Origin: an uncultured Coriobacteriaceae bacterium
Lineage (GTDB): Bacteria > Actinomycetota > Coriobacteriia > Coriobacteriales > UMGS124
Assembly (NCBI GenBank): GCA_902783515.1
Contig: CACZRK010000333.1
Location: 1 to 16,680 of the forward strand
DNA: 16,680 nt
Direction of reading: 5' to 3'
Shown: positions 8,205 to 15,571 of the stretch, piece after piece
Position numbering within the stretch: the first letter of the stretch is position 1
Layout: every line of letters begins with the position of its first letter
Translations under genes and position numbers: made by a program
Notes under the pieces: generated by a model
What the model saw: only the letters and a program-made list of their open reading frames with translations
Databases searched by the model: none
Told to the model about the DNA's origin: nothing

Positions 8205-8607
8205 GGCGCATCCCTCCCTGACAGCTCCCCATCCCCTTGAGCGCTGCTACCGTACGGGATGCCGTCATCTCCCGAAACGTCCATAGTTCGCGATTTGGCG
8301 ACGGATCAAGAACGACGCTGGTAGAGAACCGAATTCGCACGACCGCTACGAGAAGCGCTCGACATGGCGAGACGGGGCATCACCCATTATTGGTGCCATC
8401 AGCCAACGTACCCCCGCGACACCCATCAGGCAGAGCTGGTGGTTGCTGCCGCGTAGACATGCGCAACCGGATCAACAACCGTCTGCTACCGAGGCGTGCT
8501 ACCGAACAGCAATGCGTATCCAACCGTCATAACCCCGTCGCCCTTGGGCGTCTACGTGCGCGAACGCCGCCCTGGCTAGGCTTATGCACCCTTTACACGC
8601 GCATCTC
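8205..8607. promoter_or_regulatory. Intergenic region, presumed control region of the molybdoenzyme operon
   Basis: This 403-base stretch is less GC-rich than its surroundings and has no credible gene. It holds a 12-base direct repeat, CGGATCAAGAAC at 8302-8313 and CGGATCAACAAC at 8468-8479, and three copies of TGCTACCG at 8245, 8484 and 8497, the last two 13 bases apart. The operon start at 8204 makes this the likely promoter and operator region. I could not pick a convincing -35/-10 pair. Confidence 0.45.
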
Positions 8608-10122
8608 CTACGCGCGCATGCCCTGCTCGACGAGGTCGATCAGCTCCTGCTGCGAATGCACGCCCAACTTGGCGTACACACGCTTGACATGCGTCTTCGC
8701 CGTGTTGTAGCTGATCGTGAGCTCCTGCTGGATGTGCGAGGCGTTGCGCCCATGCGCGAGCAGGTCGCAGACCTGGCGCTCGCGCGAGGTGAGCCCCGCC
8801 GTCGCCGCAAGGTCATCCACGCTGCGGGCGAACAGGGCGGCGCGATCCGGCGTCGCCACGTCAGGGGCGCTGACCGGCCGGGGAGGCTCGATGCCGCGGA
8901 TCGTGTCGGCGAACGAGAAGCCGCGCATGCCAACGAGGGCGTAGGCGAACAGCGCGAGCACGATTGCGGCCGTCACGGTTGCCGGGGCGTCCGGCGTCGT
9001 CAGGGCGAGCGCGTTCAGCGCGTGGCCGAGGTCAGCGCCGAAGAACGTGCCGCCGCTCGACGCGACGCTGCCGTAGGAGAGGATGAGATAGCTCGCCGAT
9101 CGGTTGCGCGCGCACATTGCGGCAAGGGCGAGCCACGTGAGGATCTGGAAGCACCTGCTCCCGGCGTTGAGCAGCCCGTTGGCGACGCCGGCGCGCAGGA
9201 CCCACGTCTGCGTCGTCGCGAGCAGACCGGCGACGACGAGACATGCGGCGACCGCGAACAGGGCATCGTCGCGCCCCGGCCTGTCACCCGAGACGGCAAA
9301 CCAGGCGGCGACCGCGCCCGTCACGACGAACTGGATGGGATCGACGAGCGGCGTGTACGCGACGCTGCCCAGCGCGAGCGCGAGGCCGAAGGCCGCCGAG
9401 AAGATGACGATGAGGACGAAGACGGGCGCCGTGGGTCCCACGAACGACCGCGGGTTCGCGAGCGCGAGCTCGTCGGCGTGCGATCCAGCGGCAAGTTCCC
9501 TTGCGAGCGGGGCGGCGGGACCCCACGTGAGGAGCAGCGCCACCATCGAAAGCGCTGAGAGGGCAACGACCGCCGCCGCATAGCCGTGATGCGGCATGAG
9601 CCAGCTTATGAGCATCGCCGCCAGTGAGCCGAGCGCAAGGCTCACCGCAAGCCCCCGTGTCGCGCCGACCCGGCAGCACGCGAGACCGAACAAATACGTG
9701 ACCCAGCAGCCAGCCAGCGCATGCATGACGAGCCCGACCGTGACGGCGAGCGGTGAGGTGCGCCACGCGAGCAGCACGACCGCGCCGACGGCCTCAAGGC
9801 AGAGCGCGACGACCGACAGCGGGCGAACGGCGAGCACGCGTGGCCGACGGCGCGACGCGAGCGCGACGAACGGCGGCAGGATGATCCCGACCGCAGTCTG
9901 CAGTTCACGCGCGAGCGGAAAAGCGACGCTCGTCTGCGGGAAGACGCCCACGTTGAGCACCCAGGTCTCGAGCAGCATGATCGCGGCCACGACGCCGCAC
10001 AGGACCGTGACGCGACGACGCTCGGCCGCCCCCATCTCATGCGACAGAGTCCCGGGCCGGGCGCTCCCCCTGTCTCTGCCAACCATCGCATGTCCCACGA
10101 TGTCGCCGGTCCGTCTCGCCAT
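8608..10122 (-). CDS. Second membrane-bound LuxR-type transcriptional regulator
   Basis: The protein has 504 residues. About twelve hydrophobic segments span residues 35-395. A short linker follows, then a LuxR helix-turn-helix in the last 63 residues (LTSRERQVCDLLAHG, IQQELTIS, NTAKTHVKRVYAKLGV). The HTH is close to that of the regulator at 1243-2988, but the membrane part differs in sequence, suggesting a different signal. The start at 10122 has GAGGAG 11 bases upstream; ATGs at 10086 and 10035 are alternatives. It lies between the flavoprotein gene (upstream) and the molybdoenzyme operon (downstream), all on the same strand, and could control either. The flavoprotein is my first choice because no other regulator accompanies it. 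Confidence 0.92.
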   Translation of the reverse strand: MARRTGDIVGHAMVGRDRGSARPGTLSHEMGAAERRRVTVLCGVVAAIMLLETWVLNVGVFPQTSVAFPLARELQTAVGIILPPFVALASRRRPRVLAVRPLSVVALCLEAVGAVVLLAWRTSPLAVTVGLVMHALAGCWVTYLFGLACCRVGATRGLAVSLALGSLAAMLISWLMPHHGYAAAVVALSALSMVALLLTWGPAAPLARELAAGSHADELALANPRSFVGPTAPVFVLIVIFSAAFGLALALGSVAYTPLVDPIQFVVTGAVAAWFAVSGDRPGRDDALFAVAACLVVAGLLATTQTWVLRAGVANGLLNAGSRCFQILTWLALAAMCARNRSASYLILSYGSVASSGGTFFGADLGHALNALALTTPDAPATVTAAIVLALFAYALVGMRGFSFADTIRGIEPPRPVSAPDVATPDRAALFARSVDDLAATAGLTSRERQVCDLLAHGRNASHIQQELTISYNTAKTHVKRVYAKLGVHSQQELIDLVEQGMRA

Positions 10123-10290
10123 GCCCCGCCGTGCTCCTCATGCTCGCGCCCCACCCCGGCCTCGCGACGCATGCGGCGCCGCTGCCAAACGGAGACCGAC
10201 GTGACCGTCTGGATTGGTACGGTACGTCAGCTCATGATACCGGCCCACGTGATCCGGTCGTCCGCCATGCCTGAAAACGGTCGGGCAAAC

Positions 10291-10597
10291 GGAACAGGGT
10301 CGTGAGAACGGGAGGCCTTGCCGGGACGGAAACGCACGTTCGGGAGGGTTTCGCGGGGGCGCAGGCACAGCTTCGTGCGATTGGGAGACCCCGCGCGCCG
10401 ATGACGGTGCGGGAGCTCGCTTGTAAGTCTCCCATTCGTGCGAACCTGTGCCGAAAGTGCTCCCGAACGTGCGTCTGCACGAACGGGAGCACTCCGATTC
10501 GCGCGGGACTGTCCCGGCGGCCCGCCCAGATGCTCCCGTTCGCACAGGACTGTCCCACCCGCCCGCGCGAACCCTCCCGAACGCCGGAATCCGTACC
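10291..10597. repeat. Array 1 of a 24-base phased repeat
   Basis: Seven full units and one half unit of a degenerate 24-base motif occur here. It begins CTCCCRWWCG, has eight variable bases, and ends TGTCCC or a close variant. Minus-oriented copies lie at 10291-10314, 10323-10346 and 10364-10387. Plus-oriented copies lie at 10429-10452, 10460-10483 (half), 10492-10515, 10533-10556 and 10574-10597. Start-to-start steps are 32 and 41 on the left and 31, 32, 41 and 41 on the right, giving spacers of 7-8 or 17 bases. The CTCCC ends face the centre on both sides. Periods of 31-32 and 41 are not all multiples of three, and the spacers differ, so this is neither coding nor CRISPR. Function is unknown. 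Confidence 0.8.
10457..10492. repeat. Imperfect 16-bp inverted repeat inside array 1
   Basis: The arms 10457-10472 and 10477-10492 pair at 14 of 16 positions around a four-base loop, with two adjacent mismatches in the middle. It is produced by two repeat units meeting tail to tail within 30 bases. As RNA it would form a stable hairpin on either strand. It lies between the flavoprotein gene and the LuxR gene. Confidence 0.7.
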
Positions 10598-10626
10598 CGC
10601 CCGCGTCTCTCCCCGCGCGCACGCAA

Positions 10627-10658
10627 GGGACCCGCGAGCCACATGGCCCACGGGTCCC
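10627..10658 (-). terminator. Nested hairpin after the flavoprotein gene (terminator-like)
   Basis: GGGACCCG (10627-10634) pairs with CGGGTCCC (10651-10658), and an inner GCC/GGC stem closes an ACAT loop. It begins 57 bases past the flavoprotein stop codon on the minus strand. It is followed by only a short TTG, so it is a weak intrinsic terminator at best, but it is the only strong structure before the repeat array. Confidence 0.5.
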
Positions 10659-10715
10659 CTGGTGCTCACACTATCGTCGCGTCCGCGTCACGCTCGCGTC
10701 CGCGCTCACGCGGCG

Positions 10716-12536
10716 CTACTCGCCCGCGATGCCCAGCACGGCCTGACGCGCCTCGGTCATCGTGTGACCGCAGGCAAGGCCGGGGAAGAGCTCCGGGTAG
10801 GCGCCGTTGAAGAACGAGCCGGAGCAGTCGCCCGCGGCGTACAGGCCCTCGATCGGCTTGTTCTTGCGGTCGATGACCTGCATCTTGTTGTTGATCTTCA
10901 GGCCGTCGCCGGTCGTGAGGATCGTGCCGCCGAACCACACGCCGTAGTACGGCGGGGTATCCAGCGTGGAGAGACGGAAGGCGTCCTTGCCGTAGTCCTC
11001 GTCGACACCCTTGTTCGCCAGCTCGTTGTAGCGCTCCACGGTCTTCAGGAACTCGTCGACCGGCAGGTGCAGACCCTCGGCGAGCCCCTCGAGCGTGTCG
11101 GCCTTCACGAGCGTGCCGGCGTCGGCCATCTGGTCAAAGATGCCGCCCTCCTCCATGAACTTGTCCTTCATGAGGATCGTCATGCTCGCGCAGCCCAGCT
11201 CGTCAAAGCGCACGACGTCGTCGCAGAACGTGCCGTCCCAGACGGTCGCGGAGATGCCGTTGGTCTGGTTGCCCTCGCTGTAGACGTGCCACTCATAGGG
11301 GCCGCTCTCGTTCATGAAGCGCTTGCCCTCGCGGTTCACGCGCAGGAAGGGCTGCGAGCCGGGGTTGAACTGGCCCTCGTGCGGGAATTTCCAGCCGCCG
11401 GTCTCGTCGTCGCGGACGAAGCCGTTCGGCGTGTCGGGCTCGGTCACGCCGCGGTCCCAGATCATGCCGCAGGGCTCCACGTCGCGCGTGGCGCCCGCCC
11501 ACAGGCCTGCCTTGATGCCCATGCCGGTGTTGGGCGTCCAGCCGCCCTGCGCCGTCGTGGTGCGGACGAGCAGCGGGTTCAGCGCTTCCAGCATCTCGTA
11601 GTTGCCCGCGTAGCCGCCGGTCGTCAGGATCGTGTTCTTGGCGTTCACCTGCACGAAGCCGTCGGGCGTCGCGAAGATGGCGCCGGTGACGGGGCCGTCG
11701 CCCTGCCGCACGAGCTCGACGAGGTCGTAGTTGTAGCTGACCTCGTGGCCCTGCTTGGAGATGTAGTCCTCCAGCAGCATGTTGCGCGGGGTCTTGGCGA
11801 CGTCCTCGGCCGTATCCTTGCGCGCGACGAAGTTGTGCTGGGTCGGGGCGCAGTAGTAGCCGCAGCCGCCGACACCGCCCTCCTCGCCGGTGTTCGTCTC
11901 AAAGTAGACGTCAAAGCCGTAGCCGTCCATGATCTTGACGAGCCAGTCGCTCATCTCGGCCGACTTGTCGATCCAGACCTTGATGACGTCCTGGTCGGCC
12001 TTGCCGTTCGTGTAGCGCTCGATCTCGTTGAGCAGGAACATCGGGTCGGCCTGCTTGCCGGCCTCGATGCACTGCGTGGAGTTGCAGACGCCGTACCAGT
12101 TGCGCGTCGTGCCCAGCACGCCGGTCTTCTCGGCGACGATGAAGTCCATGCCGGCGTCGGAGGCCGTCGCGGCGGCGACCATGCCCGCGTTGCCAGCGCC
12201 GATGATGAGCAGGTCGGTCTCCTTCGTCTGCGCAATATCCGACGCAGCAATCTCCGGCTTCGTGCCGAGCCAGTCGATGTCGAGCGGCTCGACGCCCCAG
12301 GTCGGGATCGGGTTGCTCGGGTCGGCGGCGAAGCTCTGGACGTCGCCCGGGTTCGTGGTGCCGTCTGATGCGGCCGAGGCGGCCTTGGCGGCCTGCACGC
12401 CGTCCTTGGCGCCCGACGCGGCCGCGGCGTCGGCCTTCGCGGAGTCCTTCTCGGCAGCGAGCGCCGTGCCCGCGACGCCCATGGAGGCGGCGACGGCCGC
12501 GGCGGAGGCGACGAAGTTCCTGCGAGTCATATCCAT
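10716..12536 (-). CDS. Tat-exported FAD-dependent reductase (fumarate reductase/ketosteroid dehydrogenase superfamily)
   Basis: The protein has 606 residues. A Tat signal (MTRRNFVASAA) is followed by an Ala/Ser/Lys-rich linker to about residue 65. The FAD-binding Rossmann motif IIGAGNAGM is at 111-119, and a second FAD contact, GLYAAGDCSG, is at 564-573. The substrate-capping domain lies between. The motif NREGKRFMNE (401-410) is typical, but the fumarate catalytic Arg of the TTRD stretch is replaced by Tyr414. The C-terminal NRLGG substrate Arg is also absent, with GAYPELFPGLACG in its place. It therefore probably reduces a non-dicarboxylate acceptor. It has no FMN or haem domain and no such gene beside it, so its electron donor is unknown. 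The start at 12536 has AAGGGGGAT upstream, as in the first LuxR gene. Confidence 0.93.
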   Translation of the reverse strand: MDMTRRNFVASAAAVAASMGVAGTALAAEKDSAKADAAAASGAKDGVQAAKAASAASDGTTNPGDVQSFAADPSNPIPTWGVEPLDIDWLGTKPEIAASDIAQTKETDLLIIGAGNAGMVAAATASDAGMDFIVAEKTGVLGTTRNWYGVCNSTQCIEAGKQADPMFLLNEIERYTNGKADQDVIKVWIDKSAEMSDWLVKIMDGYGFDVYFETNTGEEGGVGGCGYYCAPTQHNFVARKDTAEDVAKTPRNMLLEDYISKQGHEVSYNYDLVELVRQGDGPVTGAIFATPDGFVQVNAKNTILTTGGYAGNYEMLEALNPLLVRTTTAQGGWTPNTGMGIKAGLWAGATRDVEPCGMIWDRGVTEPDTPNGFVRDDETGGWKFPHEGQFNPGSQPFLRVNREGKRFMNESGPYEWHVYSEGNQTNGISATVWDGTFCDDVVRFDELGCASMTILMKDKFMEEGGIFDQMADAGTLVKADTLEGLAEGLHLPVDEFLKTVERYNELANKGVDEDYGKDAFRLSTLDTPPYYGVWFGGTILTTGDGLKINNKMQVIDRKNKPIEGLYAAGDCSGSFFNGAYPELFPGLACGHTMTEARQAVLGIAGE

Positions 12537-12579
12537 GCTGAATCCCCCTTGATTCCGATGCGCGCTTCCCCTGCACGCT

Positions 12580-12624
12580 GCGCATGCTGCACGTGCGGCA
12601 TGCACAGGCGGCGCTGGCATGCGC
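12580..12624. repeat. Dyad-rich leader of the flavoprotein gene
   Basis: GCGCATGC (12580-12587) and GCATGCGC (12617-12624) are perfect inverted arms 29 bases apart. Between them are the palindrome GCACGTGC and an imperfect dyad around it. The element lies in the 5' leader of the flavoprotein gene. It could be an operator or an RNA structure; no further claim is possible. Confidence 0.4.
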
Positions 12625-12680
12625 GCCAACAACGGGCCACACGGTATGCCGCGCCGCGTCCCCCTGAGTCACCCGGCGGG

Positions 12681-12692
12681 TGGTATATACTC
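12681..12692. promoter_or_regulatory. Isolated TATATACT element, possible -10 box
   Basis: TATATA (12684-12689) could serve the flavoprotein gene on the minus strand with a leader of about 145 bases. The overlapping TATACT (12686-12691) matches a plus-strand -10 box at five of six positions. No convincing -35 box lies at the right distance on either strand. The rest of 12537-12865 contains only the dyads described separately and CGGTAGCA at 12772-12779. Confidence 0.3.
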
Positions 12693-12865
12693 GTCATCGC
12701 AGGTCAGGCGCCGTTTTCTTACCGCGAGCACACCGTCTCGTCGCGGCGAGGCGCACCGATCAGCAACGGCGCGGTAGCATGTGGTAGCACATGGCGACAC
12801 TGCCCGCGCGCATGCGCACGCGCGGCTTGTGCGGCTCGTACGACGACGGACAAGGGGTGAGGCGC

Positions 12866-13057
12866 ATGGCATCGCGACTGGAGCGAATCGCACAGGCGGG
12901 GCAGTGGGCGCTGCGCGACCTGGCGGCCGCGCGCGACGAGCTCGACCAGGCCGAGGGTGCCGGCATCCTCGACCTGTTCGGGATGGGCGGCATGGGCGAC
13001 CTCGTGCTCGGAGCCGCCAAGTACGGCCACGTCCATGACGCGGCGATCTCATCATGA
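12866..13057 (+). pseudogene. Truncated small helical protein, 3' end lost
   Basis: The 63-residue reading frame starts at an ATG with AAGGGGTGAG just upstream. It encodes a helical stretch (ALRDLAAARDELDQAEG) followed by GILDLFGMGGMGDLV and AAKYGHVHDA. This resembles the N-terminal part of a family of roughly 130-150 residues found in Gram-positive bacteria, with a helix, a W/AGI(F/L)D-(L/I)-(F/L)GGG segment and a KHSK.DDA-like helix (from memory). Here homology stops at HDA. The next codons run into a stop that overlaps the start of an M56 peptidase fragment as ATGA. I read it as a gene cut short by deletion; a genuine short protein is possible. Confidence 0.5.
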
Positions 13058-13266
13058 AGACGTTGGCGTTCGTGGTCTGCGCCGTCTTTTGGGCAAACCC
13101 CCTCGTCTGGATCATGCGACGGTGCATCGCGCGCGACCTTGAGCTCGCTTGCGACGAGCAGGTGATCGACGGGAAGAGGAGGTCGGGCAACCTGCGCTAT
13201 CTCGCGCTTCTCTATGCTCTTGCGGTCCTTGTAATTTCTTTCCCTATCGACCCGCCCGTCATGTAG
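13039..13266 (+). pseudogene. BlaR1/M56-family metallopeptidase fragment
   Basis: From 13039 the frame reads RGDLIMKTLAF, then FWANPLVWIMRRCIARDLELACDE. This matches the segment of BlaR1/MecR1-type membrane peptidases (family M56) that directly follows the zinc-binding HExxH motif, including the conserved NPLVW and D-x-E-x-ACDE signatures. The N-terminal membrane helices and HExxH are missing and an in-frame stop lies at 13036-13038. The C-terminal sensor domain is also missing; the frame ends after one more hydrophobic segment. Translation could only begin at the ATG at 13054, inside the domain. It is almost certainly a non-functional remnant, and no BlaI-type repressor gene is visible nearby. 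Confidence 0.72.
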
Positions 13267-13362
13267 TCGAACACATTTACCCGCATCATGGCATTTGTGC
13301 CGCACGACGCGCCTCCAAAGCGTTCGCCGCCTACCCGCCCAGACTCGCCCCAAAGGATGCCC

Positions 13363-13914
13363 ATGAGCCTCTTCGCCGTCACCGTCATGATCCTCGTCGT
13401 GCTGTCCGTGCCGTTCGTCATCTGCGGGTGGCAGTTCTTCCGCGGACGCTGGCGCGAGCTGCTCGCCAAGTACGACCCGGCCGAGGAGGAGGGCGTCCGC
13501 GTCCCCAAGGACAACGAGCTGCGCGTGGCTGCCGGCCTGTTCTTCGGCACCGCGACGATCCTGACGCTGCCGAGCTTCGGCGACATCGTTGGGCGTCGGA
13601 TGCTGAGCGCGCTGCCCCTGCCCGTGGAGGTCGCGTTCGGCGTCGTCTGCGGCGCGGTGCTGCTCGCGGCGCTCGCCGGCCTTCTCGCCGGCCTCGTCCG
13701 TCACTTCACCCGCACGGCACGCGAGCGCAAAGCGGGCGTCAGGGGCGCCGACGGCAAGCAGCCCGGCGGCACGCGCATCTCCGAGGTCGACGCCGCCGGT
13801 CTCGGCGACTACGATGAGAAGCAGGACGACGACGAGGCCCGCGCGTTCCTCCGCCGCCGGATGGAGCGGGACAAGGCGACGCGCGAGGCGGGCGAGCTGC
13901 GGGAACGCAGGTAG
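13363..13914 (+). CDS. Small membrane protein of unknown function, charged C-terminal tail
   Basis: The protein has 183 residues. Residues about 3-22 are a hydrophobic segment, a cytoplasm-like stretch with FRGRWRELLAKYDP follows, and two more hydrophobic segments lie near 50-70 and 80-105. The last 75 residues are hydrophilic, with many Asp, Glu and Arg. I chose the ATG at 13363 because AAAGGA lies about 6 bases upstream; an upstream ATG at 13288 would add a Pro-rich non-membrane extension. The overall build recalls small DUF3784-type membrane proteins, but I cannot confirm that. It lies between two eroded genes, and codon use is as GC-rich as its neighbours, so it is probably still expressed. 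Confidence 0.6.
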   Translation: MSLFAVTVMILVVLSVPFVICGWQFFRGRWRELLAKYDPAEEEGVRVPKDNELRVAAGLFFGTATILTLPSFGDIVGRRMLSALPLPVEVAFGVVCGAVLLAALAGLLAGLVRHFTRTARERKAGVRGADGKQPGGTRISEVDAAGLGDYDEKQDDDEARAFLRRRMERDKATREAGELRERR

Positions 13915-13970
13915 AGCGAGGGGGCACGGCGGACAAGGGCGTCACTGACGAGCATCGTGCGACAGGTGCC

Positions 13971-14823
13971 GACGAACGCCCCCTCCCCGCCTGGCAGCTC
14001 ATCGGGCTCGGTCTGTTCACCGTCTGGGGTCTTCAGGTCGACGCCAGCCTCTCGTCGCTCCCCCTGCCCGCAGCACGCGCACTCGCAGGATGGCTCGACC
14101 CCATCGCGTACATGGTGGCACTCCTTATCCTCGCGTTTGTGGGCCGCGTTGCCTCCCCGCGCCTCACCGATGGGCGGGTGCTGCTCGTCATGGGCGGCGT
14201 CGGGACCATCGGCATGCTCCTCGTGACGGCGCCCACACTTCTGCTCGACGCGGCTATCGTGCTCGTCTGCGCGATCGCGTGTCTGCTCACCGCTGTCTCG
14301 CGCACGTCGCTCGTCCTCGCCTGGATGACGGTCTACGCACGCCTGCCCTATCGGCCGCTCCTGATCTCCTACGCCCTGTCCCTCGTCGCGCTGACGACCG
14401 TCAGCCTCCTCATCGCCCTGACCGGCGGGGCCGCGGCAATCGTGTGGCCCCTCCGCGTCGCGCTGCCGCCGTGCTGCGCCTGTCTCGCGCACGTCTCGGA
14501 CAGGTCCGTCCCTGCGCGCGAGGACGACGCCGTGCCGGAGACCGCATGGAGCTTCCCCTTAAAGCCCGTGCTGCTGTTCGTCGCCTACAGCTTCGTCATC
14601 CAGTTCACCGACGGGCTGCTCCCCCCCGCACGGCTCAGAGATGGCGTCAGCGGTCGGTAACGCGTGCGCAGCGCTCGTCATCCTCGCGGTGGGCGTCTGC
14701 GGACGGTCATCATCGTCAGGATCTCCTTCGCATGTCGGCGCCGTCCACGGCATGGCGCGTCTCGCCGTCGCACGGAGAGCCGTGCGGCGACAGGACGGGC
14801 GATCAGCGCGGTCGGCGCGCTGA
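13971..14823 (+). pseudogene. Remnant of a third membrane LuxR-type regulator
   Basis: From about 13971 an open frame without any ATG, GTG or TTG start reads into hydrophobic segments (PAWQLIGLGLFTVWGL, MVALLILAFVGRVA, VGTIGMLLVTAP and others). This is the same layout as the membrane half of the two intact LuxR regulators in this window. Just after LLFVAYSFVIQFTDGLL comes a run of seven C residues (14621-14627). In that frame translation stops at 14660, while another hydrophobic stretch (GNACAALVILAVGV) continues in the next frame, indicating a frameshift at the C tract. No helix-turn-helix follows. The gene therefore lacks its start, has at least one frameshift, and has lost its DNA-binding end. 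Confidence 0.68.
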
Positions 14824-14862
14824 CGGGACAGGGCGGATCCTAGGCCGCGACCAGCCGCGACG

Positions 14863-14912
14863 CCATACGCCCCGCGGGTAGATGCCGTGAGGCGTATGGG
14901 TGTATCTTTCTC
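14863..14912 (+). terminator. Candidate intrinsic terminator after the LuxR remnant
   Basis: CCATACGCC (14863-14871) and GGCGTATGG (14891-14899) form a perfect 9-bp stem around a 19-base loop, followed by a T-rich run (GTGTATCTTTCTCT) on the plus strand. It sits about 40 bases after the last reading frame of the degraded LuxR gene, where the original terminator would be expected. The rest of 14824-15178 contains a short tandem CCCCGGCCATG pair (14917 and 14930) and the dyads before the antitoxin gene. Confidence 0.5.
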
Positions 14913-15072
14913 TGCCCCCCGGCCATGTGCCCCGGCCATGCCTCCCGACGGAAGCGGGCACCTGTCTGACACCTGGGCCTTGGCAGGCAGCCGCACGTGA
15001 AGCTACGCGTGGAGATGCGACCCGCGCAAGCGGTGAACCCGCGCCAAAACGCGACTGTCAGACCTCACAATT

Positions 15073-15103
15073 GCTATGCGTATAGCTCAAAGTGATGTAC
15101 ACT
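15073..15103 (+). promoter_or_regulatory. Two dyads upstream of the toxin-antitoxin operon, candidate operator
   Basis: GCTAT-GCGT-ATAGC (15073-15086) and AGTG-ATGTA-CACT (15091-15103) are adjacent inverted repeats in an AT-richer stretch about 75-105 bases before the antitoxin start. RelB-type antitoxins commonly bind such dyads to repress their own operon. A clear -35/-10 pair could not be set. Confidence 0.4.
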
Positions 15104-15178
15104 CTCGGTATGAACAGTACGCTGGCGCAATGCCTGCTTCGCGACAGTGGCGATCCGCCGAGGAGAGGAGTGCTGCCC

Positions 15179-15571
15179 ATGAGCACGACGACGCAGATGA
15201 ACCTGCGGATCGACGCAACGTTGAAGCGTGATGGTGACGCCGCGCTTGCCGCGGCAGGGTACACGCCCACCCAGGCCGTCCGCACGCTCTGGAGATTTGC
15301 GGCGCAGCATCGGAACCAACCAAAGGTAGTCCGCGAGGGACTGGCGTTCGGAGCGACCGACGGTCAGCCCGGCGCCACGGAGGAGGTGCGTGCGAGGATC
15401 TCCGCCATTCAGCGGGGGGCGAACATCTACCAGCGATTCCTGTCGTCGCTCGGCGTCTCCGAGGCAGACGTCGAGGCACTGGAGACCGATACAACACCAC
15501 TCGCCGAGCTGCGCGAGCGGGCGCTGCTTGATCGCTTTGGCGACGAGGGGCTCAGGGGAGGCGGGCGTTGA
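15179..15571 (+). CDS. RelB/DinJ-type ribbon-helix-helix antitoxin
   Basis: The protein has 130 residues. The N-terminus (TQMNLRIDATLKRDGDAALAAAGYTPTQ, given here as an uninterrupted region at residues 4-31) followed by AVRTLWRFA is the ribbon-helix-helix pattern of RelB/DinJ antitoxins: one beta strand, then two helices with the tight turn GYTPTQAV. The C-terminal half, rich in charged residues, would wrap the toxin. I chose the ATG at 15179, preceded by AGGAGAGGAG; upstream in-frame ATGs lack a site. Its stop overlaps the start of the PIN-domain gene by four bases (TTGA), the usual sign of a coupled toxin-antitoxin operon. It presumably neutralises the toxin and represses the operon. Confidence 0.88.
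   Translation: MSTTTQMNLRIDATLKRDGDAALAAAGYTPTQAVRTLWRFAAQHRNQPKVVREGLAFGATDGQPGATEEVRARISAIQRGANIYQRFLSSLGVSEADVEALETDTTPLAELRERALLDRFGDEGLRGGGR

Noticed and set aside
8269..8292. Possible single copy of the 24-base repeat (CTCCCGAAACGTCC start)
   Set aside because: Only the first half matches, the TGTCCC end is absent, and there is no neighbour at 31-41 bases.
8237..8710. Plus-strand frame in the gap before the molybdoenzyme operon
   Set aside because: It overlaps the end of the LuxR gene on the other strand, has no ribosome site and no recognisable domain.
10291..10597. CRISPR array
   Set aside because: Units are degenerate, occur in both orientations, and are separated by 7-8 or 17 bases, far too short for spacers. 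No cas gene is present.
10302..12368. Plus-strand open frame of 688 codons opposite the flavoprotein
   Set aside because: It is a mirror frame of a conserved flavoprotein, and its first part runs through the 24-base repeat array.
12760..13704. Minus-strand frame of 314 codons opposite the M56 remnant
   Set aside because: The plus strand carries recognisable M56 and membrane-protein sequence; this frame is a low-complexity shadow.
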